The notes under the pieces: model-generated | What the model saw: only the letters and a program-made list of their open reading frames with translations | Databases searched by the model: none | Told to the model about the DNA's origin: nothing | Shown: piece after piece, positions 51,376 through 59,101 of the stretch | Position numbering within the stretch: position 1 is the stretch's first letter | Layout: every line of letters begins with the position of its first letter | Position numbers and translations under genes: made by a program | Source of the DNA: Robertmurraya sp047302285 | Lineage (GTDB): Bacteria; Bacillota; Bacilli; Bacillales; Cytobacillaceae | Length of the DNA stretch: 64,000 nucleotides | Direction of reading: 5' to 3' | Assembly (NCBI RefSeq): GCF_047302285.1 | Contig: NZ_CP154845.1 | Span: 2,480,001-2,544,000 of the forward strand

Positions 51376-52356
51376 TTGTATTTAAAAGAACTTTCAAAAC
51401 CCATTCGAGCCATCATCCTCGAAAAATTAGTACAACGTTTACTAGATGGCCACCCGAAAACACTAGAGATTCAACAAGATTTAGTCCGGATACTAGCCGG
51501 ATACAAAGGTGAAAGAGCCGTATCCTATTATCTAGACTTCCTCCCAGATAAAGACTTCTTCATTTTTCACTCCCTTCGACTACCAAGTAAAAACCACTTT
51601 TTCCAAATTGATTTTCTCCTCCTCACGAATCGCTTCGCCCTAATCCTTGAATGTAAAAATTTCTTCGGTACACTCTATTTCGATGAATCTTTCAATCAAC
51701 TAATCCGCACTGCGAACGATAAGGAAGAAGGCTTCCAAGATCCCCTCTCTCAAGCAAAATGGCACCAGCAACAGCTTCGGAATTGGCTCAGCTCCAATGG
51801 ATTTAATCTCCCCTTTGACTATTACGTGGTCATTAGCAATCCCTCTACGATAGTCAAAACGAGTCCTCAAAACAAACAAGCCCTTGATAAGGTCGTTCAT
51901 GGTCATAGCCTATTGAATCGCATTGGCGAAGTAAATCGTAAATATGAGAAGCAAATTTATGATGGGAAAACGATCCGAAAATTATCTAAACTTCTTATAA
52001 AAAGAAATACTCAGGAGTCATTTGATTTGTTGAAAAAGTACGGTATTAAGGAGGAAGAAATCTTAACAGGAGTTCGTTGCCCCGAATGTGGATATATGAA
52101 AATGATTCATCGTTATGGAACTTGGAGATGTCCGATGTGCCAACTCAAAAGGAAAGATGCTCATCTTGAATCCCTTAAAGATTACTCATTTTTGGTTAAA
52201 CCAACAATTACGAACCAGGAATTCCGAAAATTCTTCCACGTTCACTCCCCAGATGTGGCAAATTACTTGCTGAAATCTATGAATCTACCTCATTCAGGTT
52301 CCACGAAGGGCCGTGTCTACTATCTGAATGAGGAATTCCGTAACTTTCGAGCATAA
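51376..52356 (+). CDS. NERD-domain (nuclease-related) protein with zinc ribbon
   Basis: 326 residues starting at TTG 51376 behind AAGGAG. The NERD domain at about 40-150 (GYKGERAVSYYLDFLP, then QIDFLLLTNRFALILECKNFFGTLYFD) has the D...ExK arrangement of PD-(D/E)xK nucleases (Asp of QIDF, then ECK). A C-terminal zinc ribbon lies about 232-260 (CPECGY...CPMC). NERD proteins are suspected DNA-processing enzymes; no substrate is known. The last codons (EEFRNFRA) are encoded by a copy of the flanking repeat, so the array has replaced or supplied the gene's 3' end. Bounded by 58-bp direct repeats, monocistronic. Confidence 0.85.
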   Translation: MYLKELSKPIRAIILEKLVQRLLDGHPKTLEIQQDLVRILAGYKGERAVSYYLDFLPDKDFFIFHSLRLPSKNHFFQIDFLLLTNRFALILECKNFFGTLYFDESFNQLIRTANDKEEGFQDPLSQAKWHQQQLRNWLSSNGFNLPFDYYVVISNPSTIVKTSPQNKQALDKVVHGHSLLNRIGEVNRKYEKQIYDGKTIRKLSKLLIKRNTQESFDLLKKYGIKEEEILTGVRCPECGYMKMIHRYGTWRCPMCQLKRKDAHLESLKDYSFLVKPTITNQEFRKFFHVHSPDVANYLLKSMNLPHSGSTKGRVYYLNEEFRNFRA

Positions 52357-52448
52357 TTCCGGAAAAATAAAATTAATTCCGGAACTTTGAGCATTAATTC
52401 CGTAACTTTTCCACTTTATCCGTAACTTCGTACAATAATCCCGGAAAC
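52333..52448. repeat. AATTCCGGAA/AATTCCGTAACTTT repeat array, right of the NERD gene
   Basis: Six units (about 52333, 52355, 52375, 52396, 52415, 52437), the first inside the NERD gene's coding end. The 58-bp block 52353-52410 is a direct repeat of 51259-51316, differing by about 6 bases. Confidence 0.85.
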
Positions 52449-52452
52449 AGCA

Positions 52453-52481
52453 CAAAAGGACCACTCACCATAAGTGGTCCT
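52453..52481 (-). terminator. Terminator of the nspC operon
   Basis: AGGACCACT...AGTGGTCCT (52457-52481) with TTTTGTG on the minus strand, 14 bp past the nspC stop. Confidence 0.8.
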
Positions 52482-52494
52482 CTCTTCTCAACAA

Positions 52495-53622
52495 TTATGT
52501 TAATCTCATCTTAAAATCTTCATACCCGAACTTGTGTAATACACGACAGTCACCGTTCTTATCGCGAACAGCAATAGAAGGCAGCGCCATGCCATTAAAT
52601 GTCGTATTCTTGACCATTGTATAGATGGCCATGTCCCCAAACACGAGGCGATCACCATTTTTCAACGGTTCATCAAAAGAATAGTCGCCAATATTATCGC
52701 CAGAAAGACAAGTTGGCCCACCAAGTCGATAAGTATAGGCTTTCTCCCCTGCTTCACCAGAACCAAGTAATGGTGGACGATAAGGCATTTCCAATACATC
52801 AGGCATATGACAAGATGCAGACGTATCAAGAATCGCAATATCCATTCCATTTTGAAGAGTATCAAGAACCGTCGTAATCAAAAATCCGGCATTCAAGGCA
52901 ACTGCTTCACCAGGCTCAAGATACACTTTCAAACCATATTTATTCTGCATTCGTCGAATACAGTCCTCTAATAAAGGAATATCATAATCTTCACGGGTAA
53001 TATGATGACCGCCCCCGAAATTAATCCATTCCATCTCTGAAAGCCAAGGACCAAACTTTTCTTCAATGGCGTCAAGTGTGGTCGCTAAGTCATCAGAGTT
53101 TTGTTGGCAAAGTGTATGGAAATGAAGTCCAGAAATACCGTCTAATTGCTCTGGGCGAAAATGTTCGATGGTCACCCCAAAACGTGATCCAATCGCACAT
53201 GGATTATATATATCATGACCCACTTGCGTCGAACACTCTGGGTTGATGCGAAGACCAATCTTTTTACCCGCTTTCAACACCTTATCACGATATTTTTCTA
53301 CCTGTGAAAAAGAGTTGAAGATGATGTGATCACAGTAAGAGATAATCTCATCGATTTCATCTTCACGGTATGCTGGGGAAAAGCAGTGATTCTCTTTCCC
53401 CATCTCCTCAAATCCAAGTTTTGCTTCGTATAATCCACTTGCTGCTGTACCACTTAAATACTCTCCAATAAGCGGATACATCGAGTACATGGAAAACGCT
53501 TTTTGTGCAAGAATAATTTTCGCTCCGGTTCTCTCCATAACCCCATTGAGAATCCGAAGATTTTTTTCTAAAAGTGCCTCATCTACTACATAACTTGGTG
53601 TTGGTAATTCTTCGAAACGCAT
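52495..53622 (-). CDS. nspC: Carboxynorspermidine decarboxylase
   Basis: 375 residues from ATG 53622 (in-frame TTGs at 53631/53634 are closer to GGAG, so the exact start is uncertain). PLP-dependent, alanine-racemase-fold decarboxylase: LAQKAFSMY with the PLP Lys, GLHFHTLCQQNSDDL, INFGGGHHITREDYD, and YLEPGEAVALNAGFL; the Cys of DTSASCHMPDV and YRLGGPTCLSGDNIGDYSF complete the site. It decarboxylates carboxy(nor)spermidine. With the upstream dehydrogenase this gives spermidine without S-adenosylmethionine. Its start overlaps or abuts the dehydrogenase stop. Confidence 0.92.
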   Translation of the reverse strand: MRFEELPTPSYVVDEALLEKNLRILNGVMERTGAKIILAQKAFSMYSMYPLIGEYLSGTAASGLYEAKLGFEEMGKENHCFSPAYREDEIDEIISYCDHIIFNSFSQVEKYRDKVLKAGKKIGLRINPECSTQVGHDIYNPCAIGSRFGVTIEHFRPEQLDGISGLHFHTLCQQNSDDLATTLDAIEEKFGPWLSEMEWINFGGGHHITREDYDIPLLEDCIRRMQNKYGLKVYLEPGEAVALNAGFLITTVLDTLQNGMDIAILDTSASCHMPDVLEMPYRPPLLGSGEAGEKAYTYRLGGPTCLSGDNIGDYSFDEPLKNGDRLVFGDMAIYTMVKNTTFNGMALPSIAVRDKNGDCRVLHKFGYEDFKMRLT

Positions 53623-53623
53623 T

Positions 53624-54859
53624 TTAGCCAACAAGCTCCGGTTCTTTTACTTTATCTTCAGCATCTACAAGAACTGGGTTAAAGCTTTCTTGCCATGGGA
53701 GTCCCCACATATTTAATGCTTCCATGAATGGATCTGGATCGAATTCCTCAATATTGAACACACCTGGCTTATTCCATTTTCCAGTCATAATCATCATCGC
53801 ACCGATCATCGCTGGTACACCTGTCGTATAAGAAACAGCTTGAGAACCAACTTCTGCGTAGCAAGCTTCATGGTCACAAACATTGTATACATAGTATGTT
53901 TTCTCTTTACCGTCTTTCTTGCCACGGAAGATACATCCAATGTTTGTTTTCCCTTTTGTACGTGGTCCAAGAGAAGCAGGATCTGGTAAAACAGCCTTTA
54001 AAAATTGAAGTGGAATGATTTGCTTTCCTTCGAATTCAATTGGTTCGATTGAAGTCATTCCTACATTTTCGAGAGCTCTTAAATGAGTCAAGTAGCTTTC
54101 ACCAAATGTCATAAAGAAACGGATACGCTTAAGACCTGGAACATGCTTCGCAAGAGATTCTAGCTCTTCATGGTAGAGTAGATACATATCTTTTGGACCA
54201 ACTTCAGGGAAGTCATACACACGCTTGATTTCCATTGGCTTCGTTTCAATCCACTCGCCATTTTCCCAATAGCGGCCATTGGCAGAAACTTCACGAATAT
54301 TGATTTCAGGGTTGAAATTCGTGGCGAAAGGATAGCCATGATCTCCAGCATTACAATCAAGAATATCGATATACTCAATTTCATCGAAATGATGCTTTAA
54401 CGCATGAGCAGTAAACACACCTGTTACACCAGGATCAAATCCACTACCAAGAAGTGCTGTAATTCCAGCTTCTTCAAAACGCTCTTTATAATCCCATTGC
54501 CATTTATATTCAAATTTTGCTGTATCTTCTGGCTCATAGTTGGCTGTATCCATGTAATGAGTCTTTGTTGCAAGACAAGCATCCATAATCGTTAAATCTT
54601 GATAAGGCAATGCTAAGTTCATCACAACATCTGGCTTCACTTCTTCAATTAAAGCAATAAGTTCATCGACATTATTTGCATCTACTTGTGCAGTCGTAAT
54701 CTTTGTTTTGCCACCGTCTAATTTTGCCTTTAAGTCATCACATTTGGACTTTGTACGGCTTGCGATACAAATTTCTTCGAATACCTCACTGTTTTGAACA
54801 CACTTATGGATGGCAACAGATGCCACTCCACCACAACCGATAATAAGTGCTTTACCCAT
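53624..54859 (-). CDS. Carboxynorspermidine dehydrogenase (saccharopine dehydrogenase family)
   Basis: 411 residues. N-terminal NAD(P) fold GKALIIGCGGVASVAIHKC, SRTKSKCDDLKAKL, VVMNLALPYQDLTIMDACL, LGSGFDPGVTGVFTAHA and DHEACYAEVGSQAVSYTTGVPAMIGAMMI. The enzyme condenses a diamine (putrescine or diaminopropane) with aspartate semialdehyde and reduces the product to carboxy(nor)spermidine. First gene of a two-gene operon with nspC, under a leader of about 460 nt with a terminator. Confidence 0.92.
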   Translation of the reverse strand: MGKALIIGCGGVASVAIHKCVQNSEVFEEICIASRTKSKCDDLKAKLDGGKTKITTAQVDANNVDELIALIEEVKPDVVMNLALPYQDLTIMDACLATKTHYMDTANYEPEDTAKFEYKWQWDYKERFEEAGITALLGSGFDPGVTGVFTAHALKHHFDEIEYIDILDCNAGDHGYPFATNFNPEINIREVSANGRYWENGEWIETKPMEIKRVYDFPEVGPKDMYLLYHEELESLAKHVPGLKRIRFFMTFGESYLTHLRALENVGMTSIEPIEFEGKQIIPLQFLKAVLPDPASLGPRTKGKTNIGCIFRGKKDGKEKTYYVYNVCDHEACYAEVGSQAVSYTTGVPAMIGAMMIMTGKWNKPGVFNIEEFDPDPFMEALNMWGLPWQESFNPVLVDAEDKVKEPELVG

Positions 54860-54910
54860 ATTTCATTCCCCTTTTCCATAAGATTTTGTGGTTTTGCTCA
54901 CGGTCAAAGA

Positions 54911-54962
54911 ACAAATAAAAAAGCAAGTGAAAAAACGCATAAACATGCGCATCACTTGCTTG
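54911..54962 (-). terminator. Leader terminator (attenuator) before the polyamine operon
   Basis: AAGCAAGTGA and TCACTTGCTT form a 10-bp stem enclosing GCGCAT/ATGCGT, followed by TTTTTTATTTG on the minus strand, about 55 bp before the dehydrogenase start. There is no gene upstream on this strand, so the terminator must be regulatory or end a small RNA. Confidence 0.75.
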
Positions 54963-55320
54963 AGATATAAACATAAATATTAACAAAGCTAATTAAAGAC
55001 ATGAGAATAGTATGTATTAAACTGATCATGAATGGATAGCTTTTTAATATTTTAATATATCAATAGGTTCAGAGTCTATATAGCAAATAATTACTTTTAC
55101 CACTCTTATTGACCGTTTCACAAGTTGATATGCATCCCGCACACTGGTTGTAAAGTAACCAACTTATAAAATTTGAGCTTTTAACTCAATCAATAGGGCA
55201 ACTAAGTTGCCAATCGGCATTTGACCCGGCGAACCGTTGCCTTAACTTTTTCATGTAGAAAAAGTGGTCAAAATTATCTGCTTGGAAAGACCCTGATATT
55301 GACTATCTGCTTTCCATTAA
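54963..55320 (-). ncRNA. Structured leader of unknown class upstream of the polyamine operon
   Basis: On the minus strand I see TTTTGACC (about 55265-55272) pairing with GGGTCAAA (about 55221-55228). This encloses a hairpin (ACTTTTTC/GAAAAAGT) and GGC...GCC. Further hairpins follow: TGCC-GATT-GGCA, GGCAAC-TTA-GTTGCC, TTGAG...CTCAA and AAGTTGG...CCAACTT, and an upstream GGAAAG...CTTTCC. A leader with several helices followed by a terminator suggests a riboswitch or attenuator. I checked it against S-box, T-box, lysine, TPP, FMN, cobalamin, c-di-GMP-I, c-di-AMP, guanidine-I and preQ1 motifs from memory and found no match. Confidence 0.45.
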
Positions 55321-55473
55321 TAATTCATTCACTATACTATCAACAATCATTCAAAAATGCTATAAAAAAATGAAAAAAAGTTGAAAATTATTCTCTCTCC
55401 GAAAAATCGATAACTGTAGAAATGTTTCACAAATTCTTAATATTTTAACGGATGAATAACTAACAAGTTCTTG

Positions 55474-55499
55474 TATACTAGATTTAGAAAGCGCTTACC
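55474..55499 (+). promoter_or_regulatory. -10 element and cre-like site before the DUF3896-like gene
   Basis: TATACT (55474-55479) is a good -10, with no convincing -35. AGAAAGCGCTTACC (55486-55499) matches 12 of 14 cre positions just downstream, where CcpA would repress. Confidence 0.4.
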
Positions 55500-55528
55500 T
55501 AAAACGAACTCACAAAGGGGTGTTTATG

Positions 55529-55726
55529 ATGAACTATCAAGAAATCAAACAAACATTAGAAGAAAAGAAGCATCACCTAGAGGATAAATTAAAGGATCCA
55601 ACACTATTAAAAGAACAGCAAGAAGAAATTCAATGTGCAATCGATAACTATCAATATATCATTGAATTAACGGAAATGAACCACTACAAACGTGGAACGC
55701 TTATTGAAAGCTCAACGAATAACTAA
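55529..55726 (+). CDS. Small helical protein, DUF3896-like
   Basis: 65 residues from ATG 55529, 8 nt after AAAGGGGTG; ATG 55526 and GTG 55520 are closer in-frame alternatives. It is one charged helical hairpin (EIKQTLEEKKHHLEDKLKDP, then LKEQQEEIQCAIDNYQYIIELTEM) followed by a short polar tail. Resembles small DUF3896-type proteins of Bacillus; function unknown. Monocistronic with a clear terminator. Confidence 0.7.
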   Translation: MNYQEIKQTLEEKKHHLEDKLKDPTLLKEQQEEIQCAIDNYQYIIELTEMNHYKRGTLIESSTNN

Positions 55727-55736
55727 AAACAGTAGA

Positions 55737-55766
55737 GGAGCTTACATATCGCAAGCTCCTTTTTTA
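55737..55766. terminator. Terminator of the DUF3896-like gene
   Basis: GGAGCTT and AAGCTCC around a 9-nt loop, followed by seven T. The convergent nitronate monooxygenase gene stops at its edge and may also use it in reverse. Confidence 0.85.
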
Positions 55767-56741
55767 TTATGCAAAATGATTTATTGCTTTGGATAAATCC
55801 TCTTTTGCTTTCATATACTCTTGATGTAATTTTTCAACAAATTGTGCAGTACTCGATACCTCTTTTATTGCCCCAATCCCTTGGCCACTTCCCCAAATAT
55901 CTTTCCATGCTTTCGCCTTCGTATCGCCACCAAAATTCATTTTTGATGGGTCACTTTCAGGCAAGGCCGTTGGATCTAACCCTGCAGCACGAATGGATGG
56001 TGCCAAATAGTTTCCATGAACACCAGTAAATAGATTGCTATAAACAATATCATCAGAAGTGCAGTCAACGATTGCTTGCTTATATTCTTCGGCCGCCCTC
56101 GCTTCTTTTGTCGCAATAAAAGGCGATCCAATATAGGCAAAATCCGCCCCCATTGCTTGGGCAGCTAAGATAGCGTTTCCATTTGCGATCGAACCAGCTA
56201 ACGCAAGAGGTCCATTAAACCATTCCCGAATCTCTTGTACCAAGGCAAAGGGACTTTTGCTCCCTGCATGACCACCAGCACCTGTGGCTACTGCAATTAA
56301 TCCGTCCGCCCCTTTATCAATGGCCTTATGGGCAAAACGATTATTGATGACGTCATGAAAAACGACAGCCCCATAGCTATGAGCGGCAATATTCACTTCT
56401 TCTCTCGCCCCTAAAGACGTGATGATGATCGGAACTTTATACTTTACACAAAGCTCCATATCCGCCTCTAAGCGGTCATTGGACTTATGAACAATTTGGT
56501 TAATCGCAAAAGGTGCCGCAGGTTGATCCGGATTTTTTGCATTATAAGAAGCTAATTCTTCTGTAATTTCTGCGAGCCATTCATCCAATTGGGAAGCAGG
56601 TCGGGCATTTAATGAAGGCATGGAACCGACGATTCCCGCTTTACACTGTTCAATGACCAGCTTTGGGTTACTAATAATAAAAAGTGGTGAACCAATAACT
56701 GGAATACGTAAATTTTGAAGTATTGCTGGAATGCTAGACAT
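55767..56741 (-). CDS. Nitronate monooxygenase (2-nitropropane dioxygenase family)
   Basis: 324 residues, an FMN TIM barrel. Blocks: IPVIGSPLFIISNPKLVIEQCKAGIVGSMPSLNARP, AINQI, GADGLIAVATGAGGHAG with the catalytic His, PLALAGSIANGNAILAAQAMGADFAYIGSPFIAT, and WGSGQGIGAIKEV. Oxidises alkyl nitronates such as propionate-3-nitronate; it may also be a general flavin oxidoreductase. The start ATG 56741 follows AGGAGG. Co-transcribed with the MBL-fold gene 14 bp upstream. Confidence 0.9.
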   Translation of the reverse strand: MSSIPAILQNLRIPVIGSPLFIISNPKLVIEQCKAGIVGSMPSLNARPASQLDEWLAEITEELASYNAKNPDQPAAPFAINQIVHKSNDRLEADMELCVKYKVPIIITSLGAREEVNIAAHSYGAVVFHDVINNRFAHKAIDKGADGLIAVATGAGGHAGSKSPFALVQEIREWFNGPLALAGSIANGNAILAAQAMGADFAYIGSPFIATKEARAAEEYKQAIVDCTSDDIVYSNLFTGVHGNYLAPSIRAAGLDPTALPESDPSKMNFGGDTKAKAWKDIWGSGQGIGAIKEVSSTAQFVEKLHQEYMKAKEDLSKAINHFA

Positions 56742-56755
56742 TTATCTTCCTCCTT

Positions 56756-57562
56756 TTAATCTTGTAAAATGGAACGGATGATATGAATCGAATCCCATTC
56801 ACCTGAAGAAAATAATGTGAGCGGATACTTCTTTTTAAAGAGTTTCGCCTGAATCTCAAATTCATTAAGTCCTTCTTTCTGAAGGGTTACGATTTTTCCC
56901 TGTAATTCCTTTAAATAATGAAGCTTATTTGTCAATACCTTGCGTCCATCCTTGATAAAACCTGCATGACAGCAAAATAATTCTGCGAAATCATACGTCA
57001 AAACCTTCTCTATCGATTGAATAATGGATGGAATACTTTCTTCACGCAAGGCGAGTTTCGTTTTCGGGGTCACATATAAATCTCCTGAAAAAAGCTGTCC
57101 TGTTTCACGATTTATAAAAGCTAGATGATCTTTTGCATGCCCAGGAGTGGGAATGACATCCCATGTTGCCGTTCTTGATGTAAATGTCTCACCGATCGGA
57201 ATTGCTTCGTACGGTTTTCTATTACCCCAAAAAATCTTTCGATACAAAGGATAGTCAGCTTTTTTGGCGCAATCTCCAATCGTCATTTCATTCTGGTAGA
57301 TGGGCAGTTGATATTCTCGCTGTAAATAAGCTGCACCCCCTGTATGGTCTTCATGAAAATGGGTAATCACCACTTGTTCGACATCTGCCTCTGCAAAAAA
57401 AGGTTTAAACTCGTTTAATAGTACTTGAGCACCTGTATCCACAAGCAGCCCATCTACTTCAAAACAATATACATTCAACTGAACATTATGAAGGGAAACC
57501 AATCCTTGAATATAACGAACTTTCTCGTGTTCGCCCCTTATGGACTTCCTTTTTACAAGCAA
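56756..57562 (-). CDS. MBL-fold metallo-hydrolase
   Basis: 268 residues from TTG 57562, favoured because AGGTGG precedes it; the frame reaches GTG 57586. Metallo-beta-lactamase fold: VDGLLVDTGAQ, the dinuclear metal motif VITHFHEDHTGGAAYL (HxHxDH), PTPGHAKDHLAFI with the third His, SGDLYVTPKTK with the bridging Asp, and FCCHAGFIKDG. A C-terminal helical part (about 200-268) matches the hydroxyacylglutathione-hydrolase-like/LACTB2 subgroup. Substrate unknown; operon with the nitronate monooxygenase. Confidence 0.85.
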   Translation of the reverse strand: MLVKRKSIRGEHEKVRYIQGLVSLHNVQLNVYCFEVDGLLVDTGAQVLLNEFKPFFAEADVEQVVITHFHEDHTGGAAYLQREYQLPIYQNEMTIGDCAKKADYPLYRKIFWGNRKPYEAIPIGETFTSRTATWDVIPTPGHAKDHLAFINRETGQLFSGDLYVTPKTKLALREESIPSIIQSIEKVLTYDFAELFCCHAGFIKDGRKVLTNKLHYLKELQGKIVTLQKEGLNEFEIQAKLFKKKYPLTLFSSGEWDSIHIIRSILQD

Positions 57563-57766
57563 ATGATCACCACCTAACTTTACCACCTACTTGTAAGATA
57601 CCATAAAATGAATGGTGATTCATTATAAATTTTCTTTTTATTCAAACACTTTTTCATAAAAAAAGAGCATCCTATTATCGATACCCTTACAATGCATAAT
57701 TAATTAGCCCTCATTATGGATAAAAACCTCAATTCTTTCATTCGCCTATATTAAATGACAAAAAAG

Positions 57767-57961
57767 TTAATTCTTAATAAGATGATCTATTTTTTCCTCG
57801 ATGTATTTTGTTTCTAGAAAATCAAGCTTTAACGCTAAATCTAGATACACAGGACTATTAGGGCCACTTTTGTGATATAAATCGCTTTTCTTTGTACGTA
57901 ATATACTTATCTCTTTAAGTAGTTCCGTATTTTCAAACGGAACAACAATCTGTTCTTTCAT
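57767..57961 (-). CDS. Spo0E-family aspartyl-phosphate phosphatase
   Basis: 64 residues forming a helical hairpin: ELLKEISILRTKKSDLYHKSG, then SPVYLDLALKLDFLETKYIEE. The second helix corresponds to the Spo0E signature SQELD, here ALKLD with the first Ser replaced. Spo0E-like proteins dephosphorylate Spo0A~P and so delay sporulation. RBS GGGGTG upstream of ATG 57961. Monocistronic. Family assignment is good; whether it is active with the altered signature is uncertain. Confidence 0.75.
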   Translation of the reverse strand: MKEQIVVPFENTELLKEISILRTKKSDLYHKSGPNSPVYLDLALKLDFLETKYIEEKIDHLIKN

Positions 57962-58265
57962 CTAACCTACACCCCGTTGAAAATGATATGCTTCGCTTTG
58001 AAGGATTAAATTTCGTTTTCCTAACAATCAAAGCATGACTGATAGTAACACAGTCTATCAAGCATGTAAATATTCAACTATAGGTTAAAAAACTGAAAAT
58101 AATTTCGAAATACTATCTAATTAATCACTTGATAGTATAAAATTGCGAATGAAAGTAAAAATAGAGCGATTAACGCACAATCACAAGCTATATTATAATA
58201 GCATTTCGGCAAAAAATAAAAAAATTGTCAAATTACTGAACATTAAATCAGTATTAACATTCTCT
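57962..58265. other. Intergenic between the Spo0E-like and 44-residue peptide genes
   Basis: AT-rich. One inverted repeat, ATACTATC...GATAGTAT (58110-58117, 58131-58138), without a T-run. Nothing else seen. Confidence 0.4.
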
Positions 58266-58400
58266 CTATTTTAAATTTACTGGCGTACAAACTGCATATA
58301 ATTTTTCGACCGGAGCTGAGACTTCTACTTTTACTACTTTAAATCCATTCCCACTTGTAACACTATCAGTTCTTTTGATCGTAATTTGATTCTCGTTCAT
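58266..58400 (-). CDS. Short peptide of unknown function, one cysteine
   Basis: 44 residues beginning MNENQITIKRTDSVTSGNG and ending in AVCTPVNLK, from ATG 58400 with GGAAGGAAG 8-10 nt upstream. The sequence alternates in a beta-like way (FKVVKVEVSAPVEKLYAV), with a single Cys near the C-terminus. It is not a recognised family; size and lone Cys are compatible with a small secreted or modified peptide, but no modification enzymes lie nearby. Confidence 0.5.
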   Translation of the reverse strand: MNENQITIKRTDSVTSGNGFKVVKVEVSAPVEKLYAVCTPVNLK

Positions 58401-58485
58401 TGTCTTTACTTCCTTCCATTTCATATTTCACACCGAAAATAATATATGACAGGAAGTTAAAAATGTGACTGATTTTTACTACAAA

Positions 58486-58809
58486 TCACAAAACCAAATC
58501 TAAATAGTTCCCATACCCATATAAAATCGGAAGTCCTTGCGCATTCAGTTCTTTCCATATTTTTCGATCAAGTGCGTATGGATCTTGTTTTTGCAGAACT
58601 TTAATTTCATCCTCAGTTAAATGAAGCTCATAATATTGTTCTTCAATTTTTACATTCCAATGATAATTCTCCAGTTTCATGACTATCACTTCATATGATG
58701 CATTCCATTCTTGCAATTGCCGCTCTATTGTTTTCGAAACATGGACCAAAAAATCTTCTCCGTTAAAATACTTTGCTATATAATTTCTTGCCATTCCACT
58801 TATATTCAT
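58486..58809 (-). CDS. Unknown protein under SAM riboswitch control
   Basis: 107 residues, soluble. Predicted alpha/beta order: ARNYIAKYFNGEDFLVHVSKTIERQLQEW helix, YEVIVMKLENYHWNVKIEEQYYELHL strands, then a helical EDEIKVLQKQDPYALDRKIWKEL and hydrophobic end LPILYGYGNYLDLVL. No domain I recognise, no metal site, no cysteine. Start ATG 58809 after GGGAGAGG. It follows an S-box aptamer and terminator, so it should be expressed when SAM is low; a role in methionine, sulfur or SAM metabolism is inferred from that alone. Confidence 0.75.
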   Translation of the reverse strand: MNISGMARNYIAKYFNGEDFLVHVSKTIERQLQEWNASYEVIVMKLENYHWNVKIEEQYYELHLTEDEIKVLQKQDPYALDRKIWKELNAQGLPILYGYGNYLDLVL

Positions 58810-58831
58810 AATCTACCTCTCCCTTAAAAAT

Positions 58832-58872
58832 ATAAAAAACTCCTCTTGCATTTGGATACAAAAGGAGTTTTC
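58832..58872 (-). terminator. S-box expression-platform terminator
   Basis: AAACTCCT...AGGAGTTT stem (about 58836-58843 / 58863-58870) with a T-run on the minus strand, lying between the aptamer and the gene at 58486-58809. Confidence 0.85.
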
Positions 58873-58876
58873 GACC

Positions 58877-58981
58877 GTTTTATCATCCAAAGCAATCGCT
58901 TTGCTGGTTGGAGCACCTTGCGTACATACAGGTTGCTGTGACGTCTTTGAGCCAGTTCTCTCGGTCACTCTTGATAACTAT
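58877..58981 (-). ncRNA. SAM-I (S-box) riboswitch
   Basis: On the minus strand: TTATCAAGAGTGACC, GAGAGAACTGGC, CAAAGACGTCACAGCAACC, CAAGGTGCTCCAACCAGCAA and, closing P1, GGATGATAA. These are the conserved S-box segments in order (TTATCAAGAG, GAGGGACTGGC, GAnGAnnC...GCAACC, AAGGTGCnAAnnCC, GATAA), with matched changes in the GTGAC/GTCAC helix. It controls the downstream unknown gene through the terminator at 58832-58872. Confidence 0.9.
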
Positions 58982-59101
58982 TTAATTACTCTTATTATAG
59001 ACAGAATAGTAATTAAATTTCAATTATTTCTTCTCTCTTTTTTATTAAAGTTTTTCAAAAATCTTTCATGAAAATGACGTTCTTACAACAGAATATATAA
59101 T

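Larger units (their letters stand above)
54860..55528. other. Intergenic region, polyamine operon leader and DUF3896-like promoter
   Basis: 669 bp. The left two thirds are the structured minus-strand leader and its terminator. Around 55330-55440 there is AT-rich sequence that should contain the leader's promoter, not placed with certainty. The right end has a -10-like TATACT and a cre-like element for the small plus-strand gene. Confidence 0.5.

Noticed and set aside
51240..52448. A CRISPR array in the AATTCCGGAA repeats
   Set aside because: Repeat units are short (10-15 bp), spacers are also short and uneven, the units vary, and there are no cas genes.
54963..55320. Known riboswitch (lysine, c-di-GMP-I, c-di-AMP, T-box, TPP, cobalamin) before the polyamine operon
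   Set aside because: None of the conserved cores of these classes is present on either strand as far as I can see; kept only as an unclassified structured leader.
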